DNA of 64,000 nucleotides from Phycisphaerae bacterium (GCA_028279405.1 JANQNU010000007.1:62001-126000), one strand, 5' to 3'; shown: positions 1-9,238, counted from the stretch's first letter. Translations and numbers: made by a program. Notes: generated by a model not told the origin, from the sequence alone.

Positions 1-1034
1 GGCGAGAAGTGGTTCCAGACGATGTCGACGATCACCGCGATTCCGTTCTGATGCAGGACGTCGATCATGTGCTTGAGGTCGTCGGGGTCGCCGTACTTCC
101 ACTCCGGCGCGAACATCGTGATCGGGTTGTAGCCCGCCGAGAAGTCGAAGGGAAACTCGTTGATTGGCGTCAGTTCGACCGCGTTAACTCCAAGCTCGAC
201 AAAATGGTCGACGTGGGCGGCGACATCCGCGTACGTTGCGGGGATGGCGCCTGAAGCGACCGGGTCGTTGCGGCCGGCGAAAGTGCCGACGTGCATCTCG
301 TAGATCACCAGTTCTTCGAAGGGCGGCGGCGTGAAGTCGGCGTCACCCCACGGGTACGCGAAGGGGTCGATGATGACCGAGTTCAGGTTGTCGATCGGAT
401 TGACCTGTCGCGCGCGGGCGTCCGTGTTCCATTTGTTGTTGTTGAAGAAGAACTTGTATTCCTGGCCCGGAAGGGCATTCGCTGCGAAGCCGACAAAGTG
501 CTCGCCGACCTTGAGCAGCGGGTCGGCCAGGCTCCAGTTGTTGAAGTCGCCGCGCACGTGACAGGTGCTGCGGCTCGGCGCCCAGACCTTGAAGACCGTG
601 CCGCCGGTGGCCGGCGTCGCGCCGATCGGAGCGTGCACGAGCGTCGTATAGTCGATTGACCAAGCGTCCGCGGGCAGGTCCTCGGACATGCCGGCTGGAC
701 TCAAGTAGTCGGTGTCGGTCCCGTCGGTCAGTTCGATCAGGTAGCTGAAGCTGGCCGCTGGTCCGGTCGCGGGGAGCTGCGCCTCCCAGATCGCGTAGGG
801 CCCGCGGTCTGCGACGAAGGTCGCGTCGAAATACGCGATCACATCGCTCGTGACCCGGACGCGTGCCGCGGTGATGTCGAAGCGGAACGTCTGAAATCGG
901 ACGGAGAACGTTTCGCCCGCCACCGGGCAGAGCGGTCGGCGATCGGCGTGTCCGATATGCGAAACGCCGGCCCATTCCACATTGTCGTCGGCACCCGCCA
1001 GCAGCAGACCGACCGTCAGCAATACGATCATCAT
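1..1034 (-). CDS. Secreted alpha-amylase family (GH13) protein with CBM48-like domain, truncated by window edge
   Basis: The frame opens at an ATG at 1034 (a second ATG follows at once) and stays open to the left edge, so about 344 N-terminal residues are present and the rest of the catalytic barrel is missing. Residues 1-14 form a hydrophobic signal-like segment. Residues ~18-112 look like an N-terminal beta-sandwich. At ~147-235 a CBM48/isoamylase-N type domain starts with VFKVWAPS and carries GDFNNW. The barrel begins near IYEMHVGTF (~240). The last residues visible, VDIVWNHFS, match conserved region I of GH13 enzymes. The order N-domain, CBM48, barrel fits a branching, debranching or maltogenic alpha-glucan enzyme; the exact specificity cannot be told because the catalytic Asp/Glu regions lie outside. 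It is transcribed away from the ABC permease gene. Confidence 0.85.
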   Translation of the reverse strand, partial: MMIVLLTVGLLLAGADDNVEWAGVSHIGHADRRPLCPVAGETFSVRFQTFRFDITAARVRVTSDVIAYFDATFVADRGPYAIWEAQLPATGPAASFSYLIELTDGTDTDYLSPAGMSEDLPADAWSIDYTTLVHAPIGATPATGGTVFKVWAPSRSTCHVRGDFNNWSLADPLLKVGEHFVGFAANALPGQEYKFFFNNNKWNTDARARQVNPIDNLNSVIIDPFAYPWGDADFTPPPFEELVIYEMHVGTFAGRNDPVASGAIPATYADVAAHVDHFVELGVNAVELTPINEFPFDFSAGYNPITMFAPEWKYGDPDDLKHMIDVLHQNGIAVIVDIVWNHFS

Positions 1035-1434
1035 TCGACTCCCGTTGCGCGCTCGCGCCGCGTCTGGAACCAGGTCGGCTGCGGTTCCACGTCACCGGAT
1101 GGCTCTAACCGGTGGTGCCTGTTGCGCTTTTGCGCTCTCAGTATCAGTGATGTCAGTTGACAGGTGCGGGCGAACGGGAGATTCCGGTCCGCGCCGAACC
1201 AGCTCGTTAACTCTATAGTATAGCAGCGTGTGACGCCGCTCCGATGGTCAAAGTCTCCAGGTGCTTTCAAACCGGGTGAAAAACACGGCATTCGGGCTGA
1301 TCGGAGGGCCGTCCCATGGACGTTGATGAAACGGTGCGGGTCGGCCGGGTCGGTTTGCGTGTTTGGATGAGGTAGGGTAGCCCGGTTCGCGGGGACCGGC
1401 CGGTTGGTCGTTCCGCAGGTCGTCAGGAGGTCGG
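1035..1434. other. Divergent intergenic region, no gene seen
   Basis: This 400-base gap separates the amylase (minus) and the permease (plus). No convincing protein frame is present. It holds an AT-rich patch with TATAGT at 1214-1219 (TATACT on the other strand at 1217-1222) and a TTGACA at 1157-1162, but the spacings do not give a standard sigma-70 promoter, so no promoter is called. Confidence 0.4.
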
Positions 1435-2244
1435 GTGAATCGCGGGCTGATCGCGAAGTTCCTTCGGGACTCACGCTGGTTGCGCTGGGGGGCGCTCTTC
1501 GGCATCGTTCTGTTCGAAGTGCTGTTTACCCGCATCATGCGCGAGATCGACAAGGAATATCTGGGCATGTTGCTGTCGAGCCCATTCTTCAGCCGACTGA
1601 TCAACATGCTCATCGGTTCGGAGATTGGTGGCGATCTGAACATCACCGTACTGCTGACGGTCGGGTTCGCACACCCGGTGCTATTCACGCTCACCTGGGC
1701 CGTGTTGCTCACTGACGGCACCCGCGTGCTGGTGGGTGAACTCGAGCGCGGGACGCTCGATCTGACCCTGGCGCTACCGGTTTCGCGCTGGGACGTGTTT
1801 CTGGCGGCAACGGTGTCGTGGCTTCCGTGGGGGATCCCGATGTCGCTGGCGCCACTGTTCGGCGCCTGGATCGGTGGCCAACTCTTCTATGAAGAGCCCA
1901 TCGCCTACGCGCGGCTGGCGCCGATGACGCTCAACCTGTTCGGGCTCTACGTTGCTGTCGGGGGGCTGACAATGCTCGTTGCGACTTTCCATGAGCGTAG
2001 GGGCATCGCGATCGGCACGATGGTGATCGTGATGCTCTCGTCGTTCCTGCTGAACTTCCTGGCGTCGATGTGGGATGCACTCGAGCCGCTCAGTCGACTC
2101 GGGCTGCTGAACTACTACAAGACGATCGAGATTTACCGCAACGGATTGCCCGTCACCAACACCTTGATCCTGGTCGGCTTCGGTTTGGTTGCGTGGATCG
2201 TCGGGCTCCGGCGGTTCGCGACCAAGGATATTCACGCGGCGTAG
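1435..2244 (+). CDS. ABC-2 type transporter permease
   Basis: The 269-residue protein has about six hydrophobic segments and the layout of an ABC-2 permease: a basic N-terminus, a first membrane helix at ~17-35, then the characteristic loop with LVGELERGTLDLTLALPVSRWDVF, in which a membrane-bound coupling segment announces the ATPase contact. The start is GTG at 1435, chosen because AGGAGG (1425-1430) sits just before it. No ATPase gene is adjacent in this window, which is unusual, since ABC-2 permeases generally travel with their nucleotide-binding subunit. The substrate cannot be inferred. The gene converges with the amidotransferase, their stops being only 16 bases apart. Confidence 0.8.
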   Translation: MNRGLIAKFLRDSRWLRWGALFGIVLFEVLFTRIMREIDKEYLGMLLSSPFFSRLINMLIGSEIGGDLNITVLLTVGFAHPVLFTLTWAVLLTDGTRVLVGELERGTLDLTLALPVSRWDVFLAATVSWLPWGIPMSLAPLFGAWIGGQLFYEEPIAYARLAPMTLNLFGLYVAVGGLTMLVATFHERRGIAIGTMVIVMLSSFLLNFLASMWDALEPLSRLGLLNYYKTIEIYRNGLPVTNTLILVGFGLVAWIVGLRRFATKDIHAA

Positions 2245-2260
2245 CGCACGTTCCCGCAGA

Positions 2261-2995
2261 TCACCCGTACACGACGTACAGCTCGAGCCAACGGCGCAGG
2301 AGGCCGTCAGCGATCGGGGTGGCCTTCGGGTCGGTGCGCAGGTCATCCAGGCTCCCGCCGCGGTCGTAGATTTCGTGGTAGTGATTGAGCCGTTCCAGCA
2401 ACTGCTCGGCGGAAAGCTCGGCATGAAACTGGGTGCCGTACACCGGCCGGTCGGCGATGCGGAAACACTGGTTGGGGCAGCGGGCGGATGTGGCCAGTTC
2501 GACCGCCCCCGGCGGCAGCGTGCTCACGCGGTCGTTGTGCCCCATGGCGGCGTCGAATTGCGCCGGCAAGCCGTGAAACAGCGGGTCGATGGACCCGGCG
2601 TTCGTGAGCGTGACCGGTTGGATCCCCGTCTCCCCTCGCTCGCGGTCGGTGATCACCTCGCCACCGAGGGCCTTGGCAATGAACTGATGCCCCCAGCAGG
2701 CGCCAAGCAACGGGCGCCCGGCTGCGACGGTGTCACGGACCAACTGTGTCAGCGGTGCCGAGAAGGGATGATCCTGCGTCACCGAATACACACCGCTACC
2801 GCCGATGATGATGGCGTCGACCTCCGTCACCTGCCGCGCATCGGGAAACGATCCTGAAACAAGGTTCACCGCGGCAATCTGGGCGTCCTCCAGCCCCGCC
2901 CGGACGCAGATGCAGTGCTTTTCGTGATCGGCGACGTCCGCGCGTTCACGGATCTGAATCAGCAGGATGCGAATGTCGGCGAGAGAGCGGGACAT
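2261..2995 (-). CDS. Class I glutamine amidotransferase (GMP synthase-like, stand-alone)
   Basis: The 244-residue protein is a triad-type (class I) GATase domain. The nucleophile elbow is GACWGHQ with Cys100, and the catalytic His191 and Glu193 lie in GTQFHAE; an IIIGGSG oxyanion segment is at ~62-68. Such domains hydrolyse glutamine and normally pass ammonia to a synthase, but no synthase domain is fused here. Stand-alone members include gamma-glutamyl peptide hydrolases, so a degradative role is also possible. It is the last gene of a minus-strand run after the peptidyl-prolyl isomerase and Pcm genes, with a 36-base gap to pcm, so co-transcription is likely. Confidence 0.85.
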   Translation of the reverse strand: MSRSLADIRILLIQIRERADVADHEKHCICVRAGLEDAQIAAVNLVSGSFPDARQVTEVDAIIIGGSGVYSVTQDHPFSAPLTQLVRDTVAAGRPLLGACWGHQFIAKALGGEVITDRERGETGIQPVTLTNAGSIDPLFHGLPAQFDAAMGHNDRVSTLPPGAVELATSARCPNQCFRIADRPVYGTQFHAELSAEQLLERLNHYHEIYDRGGSLDDLRTDPKATPIADGLLRRWLELYVVYG

Positions 2996-3031
2996 GGGAC
3001 CATATTAGCACATCTTCACGTGGTGCCGGAC

Positions 3032-3688
3032 CTACCAGCCGTCCTCCCCGCAGAGTTGGACGAAGCGACAGCCGTATAGCGAATGCTGCTCGAAGCCGTG
3101 CGCCAGTCGGCGGACACGGACCAGCGTTTGCTGGTCACGAGCCCCGACGGGAACGATCAACCGGCCGTTCGGCGAGAGCTGGGTCGCGAGCGCGGGAGGG
3201 ACACGCGGTCCGCCGGCGGTGACGACGATTGCGTCGAACGGTCCCGCCCGGCGCCAGCCGCGCGTGCCGTCGCCGCAACGAAAACGGATATTGGCGTATC
3301 CCAGCTGCCGCACGAGCAGGGTCCGGGCCGCCTCGAGCAAGCGCGGGTGACGTTCGATCGTGTACACCCGTTCCGCGAGTTGAGCCAGGACGGCCGCCTG
3401 GTATCCGGAGCCGGTCCCCACTTCCAACACGCGGTCGCCCGGCTTCAGTTCGAGCAGTTCGGTCATGCTGGCGACCATATATGGCTGCGAGATGGTCTGG
3501 GAGCAGGAGATGGGCAGCGCGCAATCCTCATAGGCCCGCCATTCCGCTGCGGGCGGGACAAACAGCTCGCGCGGGACGGTGCGCATCGCGTCCAGCACGC
3601 GTTCATCGTGAATCCCGCGCCGAACGAGCTGCGTGCGAATCATCTGCTCGCGCGCGTGCTGATAGTGATCGAATGTCGGTTGATTCAT
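3032..3688 (-). CDS. pcm: Protein-L-isoaspartate O-methyltransferase
   Basis: The 218-residue protein methylates isoaspartyl residues in aged proteins, using S-adenosylmethionine, and so starts their repair. Family marks visible are the N-terminal REQMIRTQLVRRGI, the PCMT-specific QTISQPYMVA loop and the SAM-binding VLEVGTGSGYQAAVLAQL (~88-105), followed by the acidic IERHP. Length is normal for the bacterial enzyme. The gene lies 29 bases downstream of a parvulin-type isomerase gene in the same direction, so two protein-repair or folding functions appear to share a transcript. Confidence 0.92.
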   Translation of the reverse strand: MNQPTFDHYQHAREQMIRTQLVRRGIHDERVLDAMRTVPRELFVPPAAEWRAYEDCALPISCSQTISQPYMVASMTELLELKPGDRVLEVGTGSGYQAAVLAQLAERVYTIERHPRLLEAARTLLVRQLGYANIRFRCGDGTRGWRRAGPFDAIVVTAGGPRVPPALATQLSPNGRLIVPVGARDQQTLVRVRRLAHGFEQHSLYGCRFVQLCGEDGW

Positions 3689-3717
3689 CGGTTGCCTGAA
3701 CCCGCTCCGAGAGCGCG

Positions 3718-4914
3718 TTATCGCAAGCCGAGCCGAGGTGACGAATCGTCGTACAACGCACTGAGTCGGCGGTACGCGGACTGCATGAACGGTTCCACCG
3801 CCGAGACGGTTGCGGATTCGCTCAGCCGCGACAGATACTCACTCGCCAGTTGATTGTAGCGCTGCTCGACCAACGATTCGCGCAGGCCGGCCTGCACTGT
3901 CGCGAAACTTTCCTGCTCTGCGGCTTGAATCTCGCCGCAGGCCACGATGATCCAACCCTGCGACGTTTCGATCGGTGCACTGTACTGTCCGTCGCGAAAG
4001 GTGAAGATCTGACGCGTCGCGCGCTCGTACGGCGGCTGGAGCGGTCGGCCGATCATTCCCCACGAGCCGCCGTTGGTTTGTTGCACCCCGCGGCATCGTT
4101 CGCGGGCGACGTCAGCGAACGGCTGCGAGCGCAACGCTGCATGGGCCTCGTCGATATGCGCCCGGGCGGCGGACCGGGCCTTGTCGCGCACGGCGTCCGA
4201 AGACGATTGCCAGCGTCGCCGCCGCGGCAGGAATGCTTCGAACGGCGCCTCGATCATGAGAAGTTCGCGCGTCTCCGGTGTCGAATAGTCGGCGCTTCGC
4301 GCGCGGTACGCAGCGAGCAGTTCCTGCCGCGTCACGTCGACCTTCGGGATCAGCCGCTCTCGCGTGAAGTCGCTAACCAGCATTCGACGGCGAACCACGG
4401 CCTTGTACTGGCTCGGCGATAGGCCATAGGTTTCCAGGTGTTGCTCGAACTTGGCCGGTACATCATCGAACGCCATCGCGATTTCCTTGTCGATCTGCTT
4501 GTCGACGAAGGCGTCGAGCAGCGTTTGCTGCTGTTCCGTCAGTTGGGCCAGGGCCTTCTCGTACACCAGGATCGAGCCGATCTCCTGCGGCACCCGTGCC
4601 CTGAGCAGTTCTGCAGCGCCACGCAGGAAGTCGTTGCGGTTCGACTCACGCAGGGCATCCAGCTGTTTCCGCAAGCCGTACAACACCTCGGCCACCGTCA
4701 ACTCATGACGGTTGACGAGCAGGATCGTCGTGTCGATCGCATTGCCGGTGTTGGTGTATTCGATTGGAGGACGCGGTTCCGTAACGGGGGCATCGTCGTT
4801 GGCCAGCGCCGGACGGGGTGCGGTGTTCGCGGAGCGGTCATTCCGGGCACATCCGCCGGCCAAGCAGGCCAGAAACGCGGACACGGTCACAATGGCTGGG
4901 AGCGTTCTCGGCAT
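3718..4914 (-). CDS. Parvulin-type peptidyl-prolyl isomerase, lipoprotein (SurA/PrsA-like)
   Basis: The 398-residue protein begins with a lipoprotein signal ending in the lipobox LAGGC (Cys ~22), so it should be anchored to a membrane facing the periplasm. After a low-complexity linker come a helical chaperone-like region (~60-200) and a parvulin-like domain (~200-330) with the typical ending GGSWGMIGR and QGWIIVACGEI. The general plan resembles SurA/PrsA chaperones that help exported proteins fold. The parvulin core is divergent, so isomerase activity is likely but not certain. It heads the minus-strand run with pcm and the glutamine amidotransferase. Confidence 0.8.
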   Translation of the reverse strand: MPRTLPAIVTVSAFLACLAGGCARNDRSANTAPRPALANDDAPVTEPRPPIEYTNTGNAIDTTILLVNRHELTVAEVLYGLRKQLDALRESNRNDFLRGAAELLRARVPQEIGSILVYEKALAQLTEQQQTLLDAFVDKQIDKEIAMAFDDVPAKFEQHLETYGLSPSQYKAVVRRRMLVSDFTRERLIPKVDVTRQELLAAYRARSADYSTPETRELLMIEAPFEAFLPRRRRWQSSSDAVRDKARSAARAHIDEAHAALRSQPFADVARERCRGVQQTNGGSWGMIGRPLQPPYERATRQIFTFRDGQYSAPIETSQGWIIVACGEIQAAEQESFATVQAGLRESLVEQRYNQLASEYLSRLSESATVSAVEPFMQSAYRRLSALYDDSSPRLGLR

Positions 4915-5021
4915 GGTCCCCTATGGTAAGCCCCGGAACGCCGGCTGCAACGGGGCAGTGGCCTCCGAAGAACGGGTTGTGGACGGCGTTCTCGCCGACG
5001 CCCGGATTGGCCGACTCGGCT

Positions 5022-5049
5022 TTTTCAAACCGTGCGGAGTTCGTATAAT
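5022..5049 (+). promoter_or_regulatory. Sigma-70-type promoter for EF-G
   Basis: TTTTCA (5022-5027) and a perfect TATAAT (5044-5049) are separated by 16 bases. The expected transcript start near 5056 leaves only about 8 bases before the ATG at 5064 but about 38 before the ATG at 5094, which favours the second start. Confidence 0.65.
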
Positions 5050-5093
5050 CGCCCGTCTTTGGCATGACCGGCAGTGCAGGCGGACCCCACGGA

Positions 5094-7169
5094 ATGGACG
5101 ACTTATCCCGAATTCGTAACATCGGCGTCGCCGCCCATATCGACGCGGGCAAAACGACCACCACCGAACGACTGCTGTTCTACAGTGGTACGATCCACCG
5201 TTCCGGAAACGTCGACGAAGGCACGACGACGACGGACTTCGACGTCGAAGAGCAGCAGCGCGGCATCACGATCTACAGTGCTGCCGTCACCCTCAAGTGG
5301 CACGACCATCGTATCAACCTGATCGACACGCCGGGGCACGTGGATTTCACGGCGGAGGTGGAGCGCAGCTTGCGGGTCCTGGATGGCGCCGTTGTCGTCT
5401 TCGACAGCAAGGAGGGGGTCGAGGCACAGTCGGAGACGGTCTGGCGGCAAGCGGACAAGTATCGCGTGCCGCGGATCTGTTTCATGAACAAGATGGACAA
5501 GACCGGTGCGGATTTCCACCACGCGGTCGCGACCCTCAAGGTCCGGCTGCATGCCCATCCGATCCCGATCCAGATCCCGATGGGTGCCGAGCGGGAGTTC
5601 CGTGGGTTCATCGATCTCATCCGGATGGAGGCTGTCACGTTCGCCGGCGACGGACCGAGCACGAAGCTCGAACGGGGACCGATCCCCGCAGCGTTCGCGG
5701 CCGAGGCGGAGAAACACCGGCACCTGCTCGAGGAGAAGGTGGCGGAACTCGATGAAGCGCTGCTGGAGAAGTACCTCGAAGGGGAGCGTCCGAGCGAAAG
5801 CGAGCTACGTGGCGCGCTGCGCAAGGGCACGTTGGCGCGGCAGTGTCAGCCGGTGCTGTGCGGCTCGTCCCTGAAGTACGTCGGGGTGCAGCACGTGCTC
5901 GATGCCGTTTGCGACTTCCTGCCGTCGCCGCTGGACGTCCCGCCCATCGAGGGTAGCGATCCGCAGGATCACGATCGGCGGCTCAAGCGGACCTGCGATC
6001 CGCAGGGGCCGCTGGCGGCGCTGGTGTTCAAGATCGTTGCGGATGCGCACGGCGATCTGTTCTTCGTGCGGGTCTACTCCGGCACGCTGAAGGCCGGCTC
6101 GCGCGTCCTGAATGCAGGTCGCGACAAGAAGGAGAACCTGCCGCGGATGTTCCGCATGTTCGCCAAGCGTCGCGAGCAGGTCGATGCAGCCTATGCCGGG
6201 GACATCGTGGCGGCGATCGGGCTCAAGGAAACACTGACGGGCGATACGCTCTGCGATCCGCGCGGCGATGGTGTCCTGCTCGAGCGGATCGAGTTTCCGG
6301 AAACCGTCATCAGCATGGCTGTCGAGCCGCAGTCGTCGAAGGACCGCGACAAGCTCATTCACGCTTTGGGCATGCTCTCGCGCTCGGACCCGACCTTCAA
6401 CTTTCGCAACAATGAAGAGACCGGTCAGTTGCTGATCTCCGGGATGGGCGAATTGCACCTCGAAGTCATGTGTCACCGGCTCGAGCGGGACATGGGCGTC
6501 CCGGTGCGTGTCGGTCGGCCGCGGGTCGCGTACCGAGAGGCGATCACACAGACTGCGACGGCCGATGGCCAGCTCATTCGCCAGACCGGCGGCAAGGGTC
6601 AATATGCTGTCGTGTCGCTACAGGTCGAGCCCTTCACGCCGCTGCCGGGGCAGGAGTCGCATGCGTTCGAGAGTCGCGTGCCGGCTGGCAAGCTGCAACC
6701 CGAGTACATCCGCGCAGCGGAACTCGGCGCCCGCGAGGCGACGTATAGCGGCGTGCTCGGTGCCTACCCGCTGATCAACGTCAAGGTCACGCTGCTTGAC
6801 GGCGCGGAGCATGCCGAGGATTCCTCCGAGGTTGCGTTCGAGAGTGCTGCCGCGATCGCGGTGCACAAGGCGTTGGAGCAGGCGGGTCCGGTGTTGCTGG
6901 AGCCGATCATGCGCGTCGAGGTGGTGACGCCGGAGGATTACTTTGGGGCCATCAACGGGGATTTGATGACCCGCCGGGCGGTCATCACGGCGACGACGAT
7001 CCGGGCCGGCAATCACGTGATCGAGGCCGAGGCGCCGCTGGCGGCGATGTTCGGCTACTCGACCGCGGTTCGTTCGCTGTCCCAGGGCCGGGCGTCGTAT
7101 TCGATGGAGCCGCTGCGTTACGAGAAGATGCCGCCGAGTGAGGCCGAGAAGGTGCTCGGCGCCTATTGA
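5094..7169 (+). CDS. fusA: Translation elongation factor G (stand-alone copy)
   Basis: The protein is a full-length translational GTPase (691 residues from this start) that drives ribosome translocation. The GTPase motifs are complete: AHIDAGKTTT (P-loop), RGITI (switch I), DTPGHVDF (G3) and NKMD (G4). EF-G domains II-V follow, with GMGELHLEV in domain III. The ATG at 5094 is preferred over the in-frame ATG at 5064 because of the promoter position and because family members start with a short MDxxxxIRNIGV-like segment. It is not in a str operon (no rpsL, rpsG or tuf beside it), and its switch region (GTTTTDFDVEEQQRG) differs from the usual GTATMDWMEQEQERG, so it may be a paralogue rather than the main EF-G. 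Confidence 0.93.
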   Translation: MDDLSRIRNIGVAAHIDAGKTTTTERLLFYSGTIHRSGNVDEGTTTTDFDVEEQQRGITIYSAAVTLKWHDHRINLIDTPGHVDFTAEVERSLRVLDGAVVVFDSKEGVEAQSETVWRQADKYRVPRICFMNKMDKTGADFHHAVATLKVRLHAHPIPIQIPMGAEREFRGFIDLIRMEAVTFAGDGPSTKLERGPIPAAFAAEAEKHRHLLEEKVAELDEALLEKYLEGERPSESELRGALRKGTLARQCQPVLCGSSLKYVGVQHVLDAVCDFLPSPLDVPPIEGSDPQDHDRRLKRTCDPQGPLAALVFKIVADAHGDLFFVRVYSGTLKAGSRVLNAGRDKKENLPRMFRMFAKRREQVDAAYAGDIVAAIGLKETLTGDTLCDPRGDGVLLERIEFPETVISMAVEPQSSKDRDKLIHALGMLSRSDPTFNFRNNEETGQLLISGMGELHLEVMCHRLERDMGVPVRVGRPRVAYREAITQTATADGQLIRQTGGKGQYAVVSLQVEPFTPLPGQESHAFESRVPAGKLQPEYIRAAELGAREATYSGVLGAYPLINVKVTLLDGAEHAEDSSEVAFESAAAIAVHKALEQAGPVLLEPIMRVEVVTPEDYFGAINGDLMTRRAVITATTIRAGNHVIEAEAPLAAMFGYSTAVRSLSQGRASYSMEPLRYEKMPPSEAEKVLGAY

Positions 7170-7259
7170 CTCGGTCGCGCATTCGCCGTTGTTCCGTGTT
7201 ATTGCTGCCGATAGCCGACTGAATCGGCTAGAATCGGGCAAACGGAAGCGGAGGGCGGT

Positions 7260-7742
7260 ATGCCGATCGAATTCCATTGCGAGCATTGCGGCAAGTTCAT
7301 CCGGGCGGCGGACGAGCACGGCGGAAACCACGGTAAGTGTCCCTCCTGTCATCAATCGGTGTATATCCCGAACGCCGAGATTGAGCCGATTCCTTTCGCG
7401 ACGCTCGATGAGATCGAGGAACGACGGGCCTACGAGCAGGAGCAGGAAGCGAAACGACTCCGGCAGTCTCTGCTCCAGGAGTCGGAACGAACCCCGTACG
7501 TGGCCGGGGAGGGGGCGGCTCCCGAGCCGCCGAACCTCCAGGAGCAAATTGTGGCGTACTGTCTGGCGATGGCCGAGGGTCAGCTCGAGCGGGCCGAGCG
7601 TCTGTCGGCTGAGATTCGGCGGCATCCGGGGGCGGCCGGGCCTGCGGTGCAATCGATGGTTGCGGACGAGTTGCCGCCCGCCGGCCTCGAGCAGCTTCCG
7701 CGACCGGTATTGCTGGGATTCCTGAAACAACTCCAGGATTGA
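7260..7742 (+). CDS. Small zinc-ribbon protein of unknown function
   Basis: The 160-residue protein opens with a zinc ribbon, HCEHCGKFI followed by CPSCHQSV (CxxC-x(n)-CxxC, residues ~6-32), then a charged, Glu/Gln-rich helical stretch and a C-terminal helical region without recognisable motifs. An N-terminal ribbon of this kind is frequent in planctomycete hypothetical proteins. GGAGG lies just before the ATG at 7260. It sits between EF-G and a SpoIIE-type phosphatase on the same strand and may be co-transcribed with the latter, 63 bases away. No function is proposed. Confidence 0.75.
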   Translation: MPIEFHCEHCGKFIRAADEHGGNHGKCPSCHQSVYIPNAEIEPIPFATLDEIEERRAYEQEQEAKRLRQSLLQESERTPYVAGEGAAPEPPNLQEQIVAYCLAMAEGQLERAERLSAEIRRHPGAAGPAVQSMVADELPPAGLEQLPRPVLLGFLKQLQD

Positions 7743-7805
7743 GGCATCTGAAGAGTATCCGTCACATATGATTGGAATTGGGGGCGCACGAGCTGGGAAG
7801 CGGAA

Positions 7806-9101
7806 ATGGCACTGTTCATGCCGGCGAACAAGGGCAGCTACGACGATCGGTCGCAGCTCGCGACTGTGCTCGAGATTACGCGCGAAATCAGCCGACAGAC
7901 GGATCCACAGGAGATGGTCCGTCGGTATGCGGAGCGGATGCGCGACCTGATCCGGACGGACCGCGCGTTGTCGCTGAGCCGTCGGGGGCTTTCGGATGGT
8001 TGGTTTCGCATCACGCGGAGTTCCACCTGGCCGGAGGAGATCAACCCGTGGAAGGAAAAGGACCGGCTCCCGCTGCTGCAGGGTGGGGTGCTGGCGGAGT
8101 TGATCTACGGGAACGAGCCGCGGTACGTGGAGCATATGGCGATCGCGGATGACGACCCGGCGATCGAGTATCTGGGCGGGATGGAGTCGCTCGTCGCCAC
8201 GCCGCTGTTCGACGGCGGTGAGGCGCTGAACATGGTCGTACTGCTCAACAAGGACCGTCCGAACATCGATATCGAGTTCTTCAGCGAATGGGTCCTGATG
8301 AGCAATCTCTTCGGCCGCGCCACGCACAACCTGGTTCTTTCGGATGAACTGCAGCAGGCGTACACGCTCGTCGACCAGGAACTGCAACGCGTTGCGGCGG
8401 TCCAGCGGTCGTTGTTGCCAGACAAGCTCCCGGAAATTCCCTCGATGGGACTCGCGGCGCACTACCAGACCTCTCAGCGTGCCGGTGGCGACTACTATGA
8501 TTTCTTCCCGCTGCCCGATGGAAGCTGGGGCATTCTGATCGCGGACGTCGCCGGCCATGGGCCTGGAGCGGCGGTGCTGATGGCGATCACGCATTCGATC
8601 GCGCATGCTGCACCCGAGCCGCCGGTATCGCCGGGAAGAATGCTGGCGCATATCAACCAACGGCTGACCGGCGAGTACACCGGCGACAGCAATACGTTCG
8701 TTACCGGTTTCTACGGCGTTTATCAGCCAAAGGGCCGCAAACTCCGCTACGCGATCGCCGGCCATCCGCCGCCGCGGGTTAAGCGCTGCGAGGACGGCTC
8801 GATGTTCGGGCTCGACCACGTCGGGGACCTCCCGCTGGGTATCATCGCCGACCTTACCTATGAGGAGGCCGAGCACGTGTTGCGGCCGGCGGACCAGATC
8901 GTCTTCTATACCGATGGCATCACGGAGGCCGTCGACCCGCTTGGCGACATGTACGGCGTCGAACGGCTCGACGCGGTGCTGCGCGATTGCCGTCCGGATG
9001 CAGACGAGTTGATCAGCGCCGTGCTCGCGGACGTCGACCGGTTCACTGATGGCGCCCCTCCCACCGACGACCGTACGATGCTGGTCGCCAAGGTCTGGTA
9101 A
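7806..9101 (+). CDS. GAF domain plus SpoIIE/RsbU-type serine phosphatase
   Basis: The 431-residue protein has a GAF-like sensory region (~20-185), a short coiled segment (LQQAYTLVDQELQRVAAVQRSLLP) and a PP2C-type SpoIIE phosphatase domain (~215-431). Metal-binding acidic motifs are visible as GGDYYDFF, ADVAGHGPGAA and FYTDGITEA. RsbU/SpoIIE proteins dephosphorylate anti-sigma-factor antagonists and so control alternative sigma factors or other partner-switching outputs; the GAF domain should sense a small molecule or redox state. No anti-sigma factor or STAS gene lies nearby, so its partner is unknown. Confidence 0.9.
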   Translation: MALFMPANKGSYDDRSQLATVLEITREISRQTDPQEMVRRYAERMRDLIRTDRALSLSRRGLSDGWFRITRSSTWPEEINPWKEKDRLPLLQGGVLAELIYGNEPRYVEHMAIADDDPAIEYLGGMESLVATPLFDGGEALNMVVLLNKDRPNIDIEFFSEWVLMSNLFGRATHNLVLSDELQQAYTLVDQELQRVAAVQRSLLPDKLPEIPSMGLAAHYQTSQRAGGDYYDFFPLPDGSWGILIADVAGHGPGAAVLMAITHSIAHAAPEPPVSPGRMLAHINQRLTGEYTGDSNTFVTGFYGVYQPKGRKLRYAIAGHPPPRVKRCEDGSMFGLDHVGDLPLGIIADLTYEEAEHVLRPADQIVFYTDGITEAVDPLGDMYGVERLDAVLRDCRPDADELISAVLADVDRFTDGAPPTDDRTMLVAKVW

Positions 9102-9140
9102 GGAGCTCGCGGCCCGGCCTTGACGACCGCACGGCCCGAA

Positions 9141-9163
9141 CACTGGCGAGCAAGCCGCCAGTG
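9141..9163. repeat. Hairpin-forming inverted repeat, 8-bp arms
   Basis: CACTGGCG (9141-9148) and CGCCAGTG (9156-9163) are perfect arms around a 7-base loop, 39 bases after the phosphatase stop. There is no T-tract, so it is not a classic intrinsic terminator. It is the first of several such structures in the gap 9102-9510. Confidence 0.7.
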
Positions 9164-9238
9164 CCACCCGCCGACAAGAAACAGACGTGCACACACGAGC
9201 CCCAATCGCGACGAGATGCTCAAGGTGCGTGAAACCCG

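Noticed and set aside
6618-9194. 858-codon open frame on the minus strand
   Set aside because: It is opposite EF-G, the zinc-ribbon protein and the SpoIIE phosphatase, all of which have clear family motifs. The product is Arg/His-rich, as expected for the shadow of GC-rich genes.
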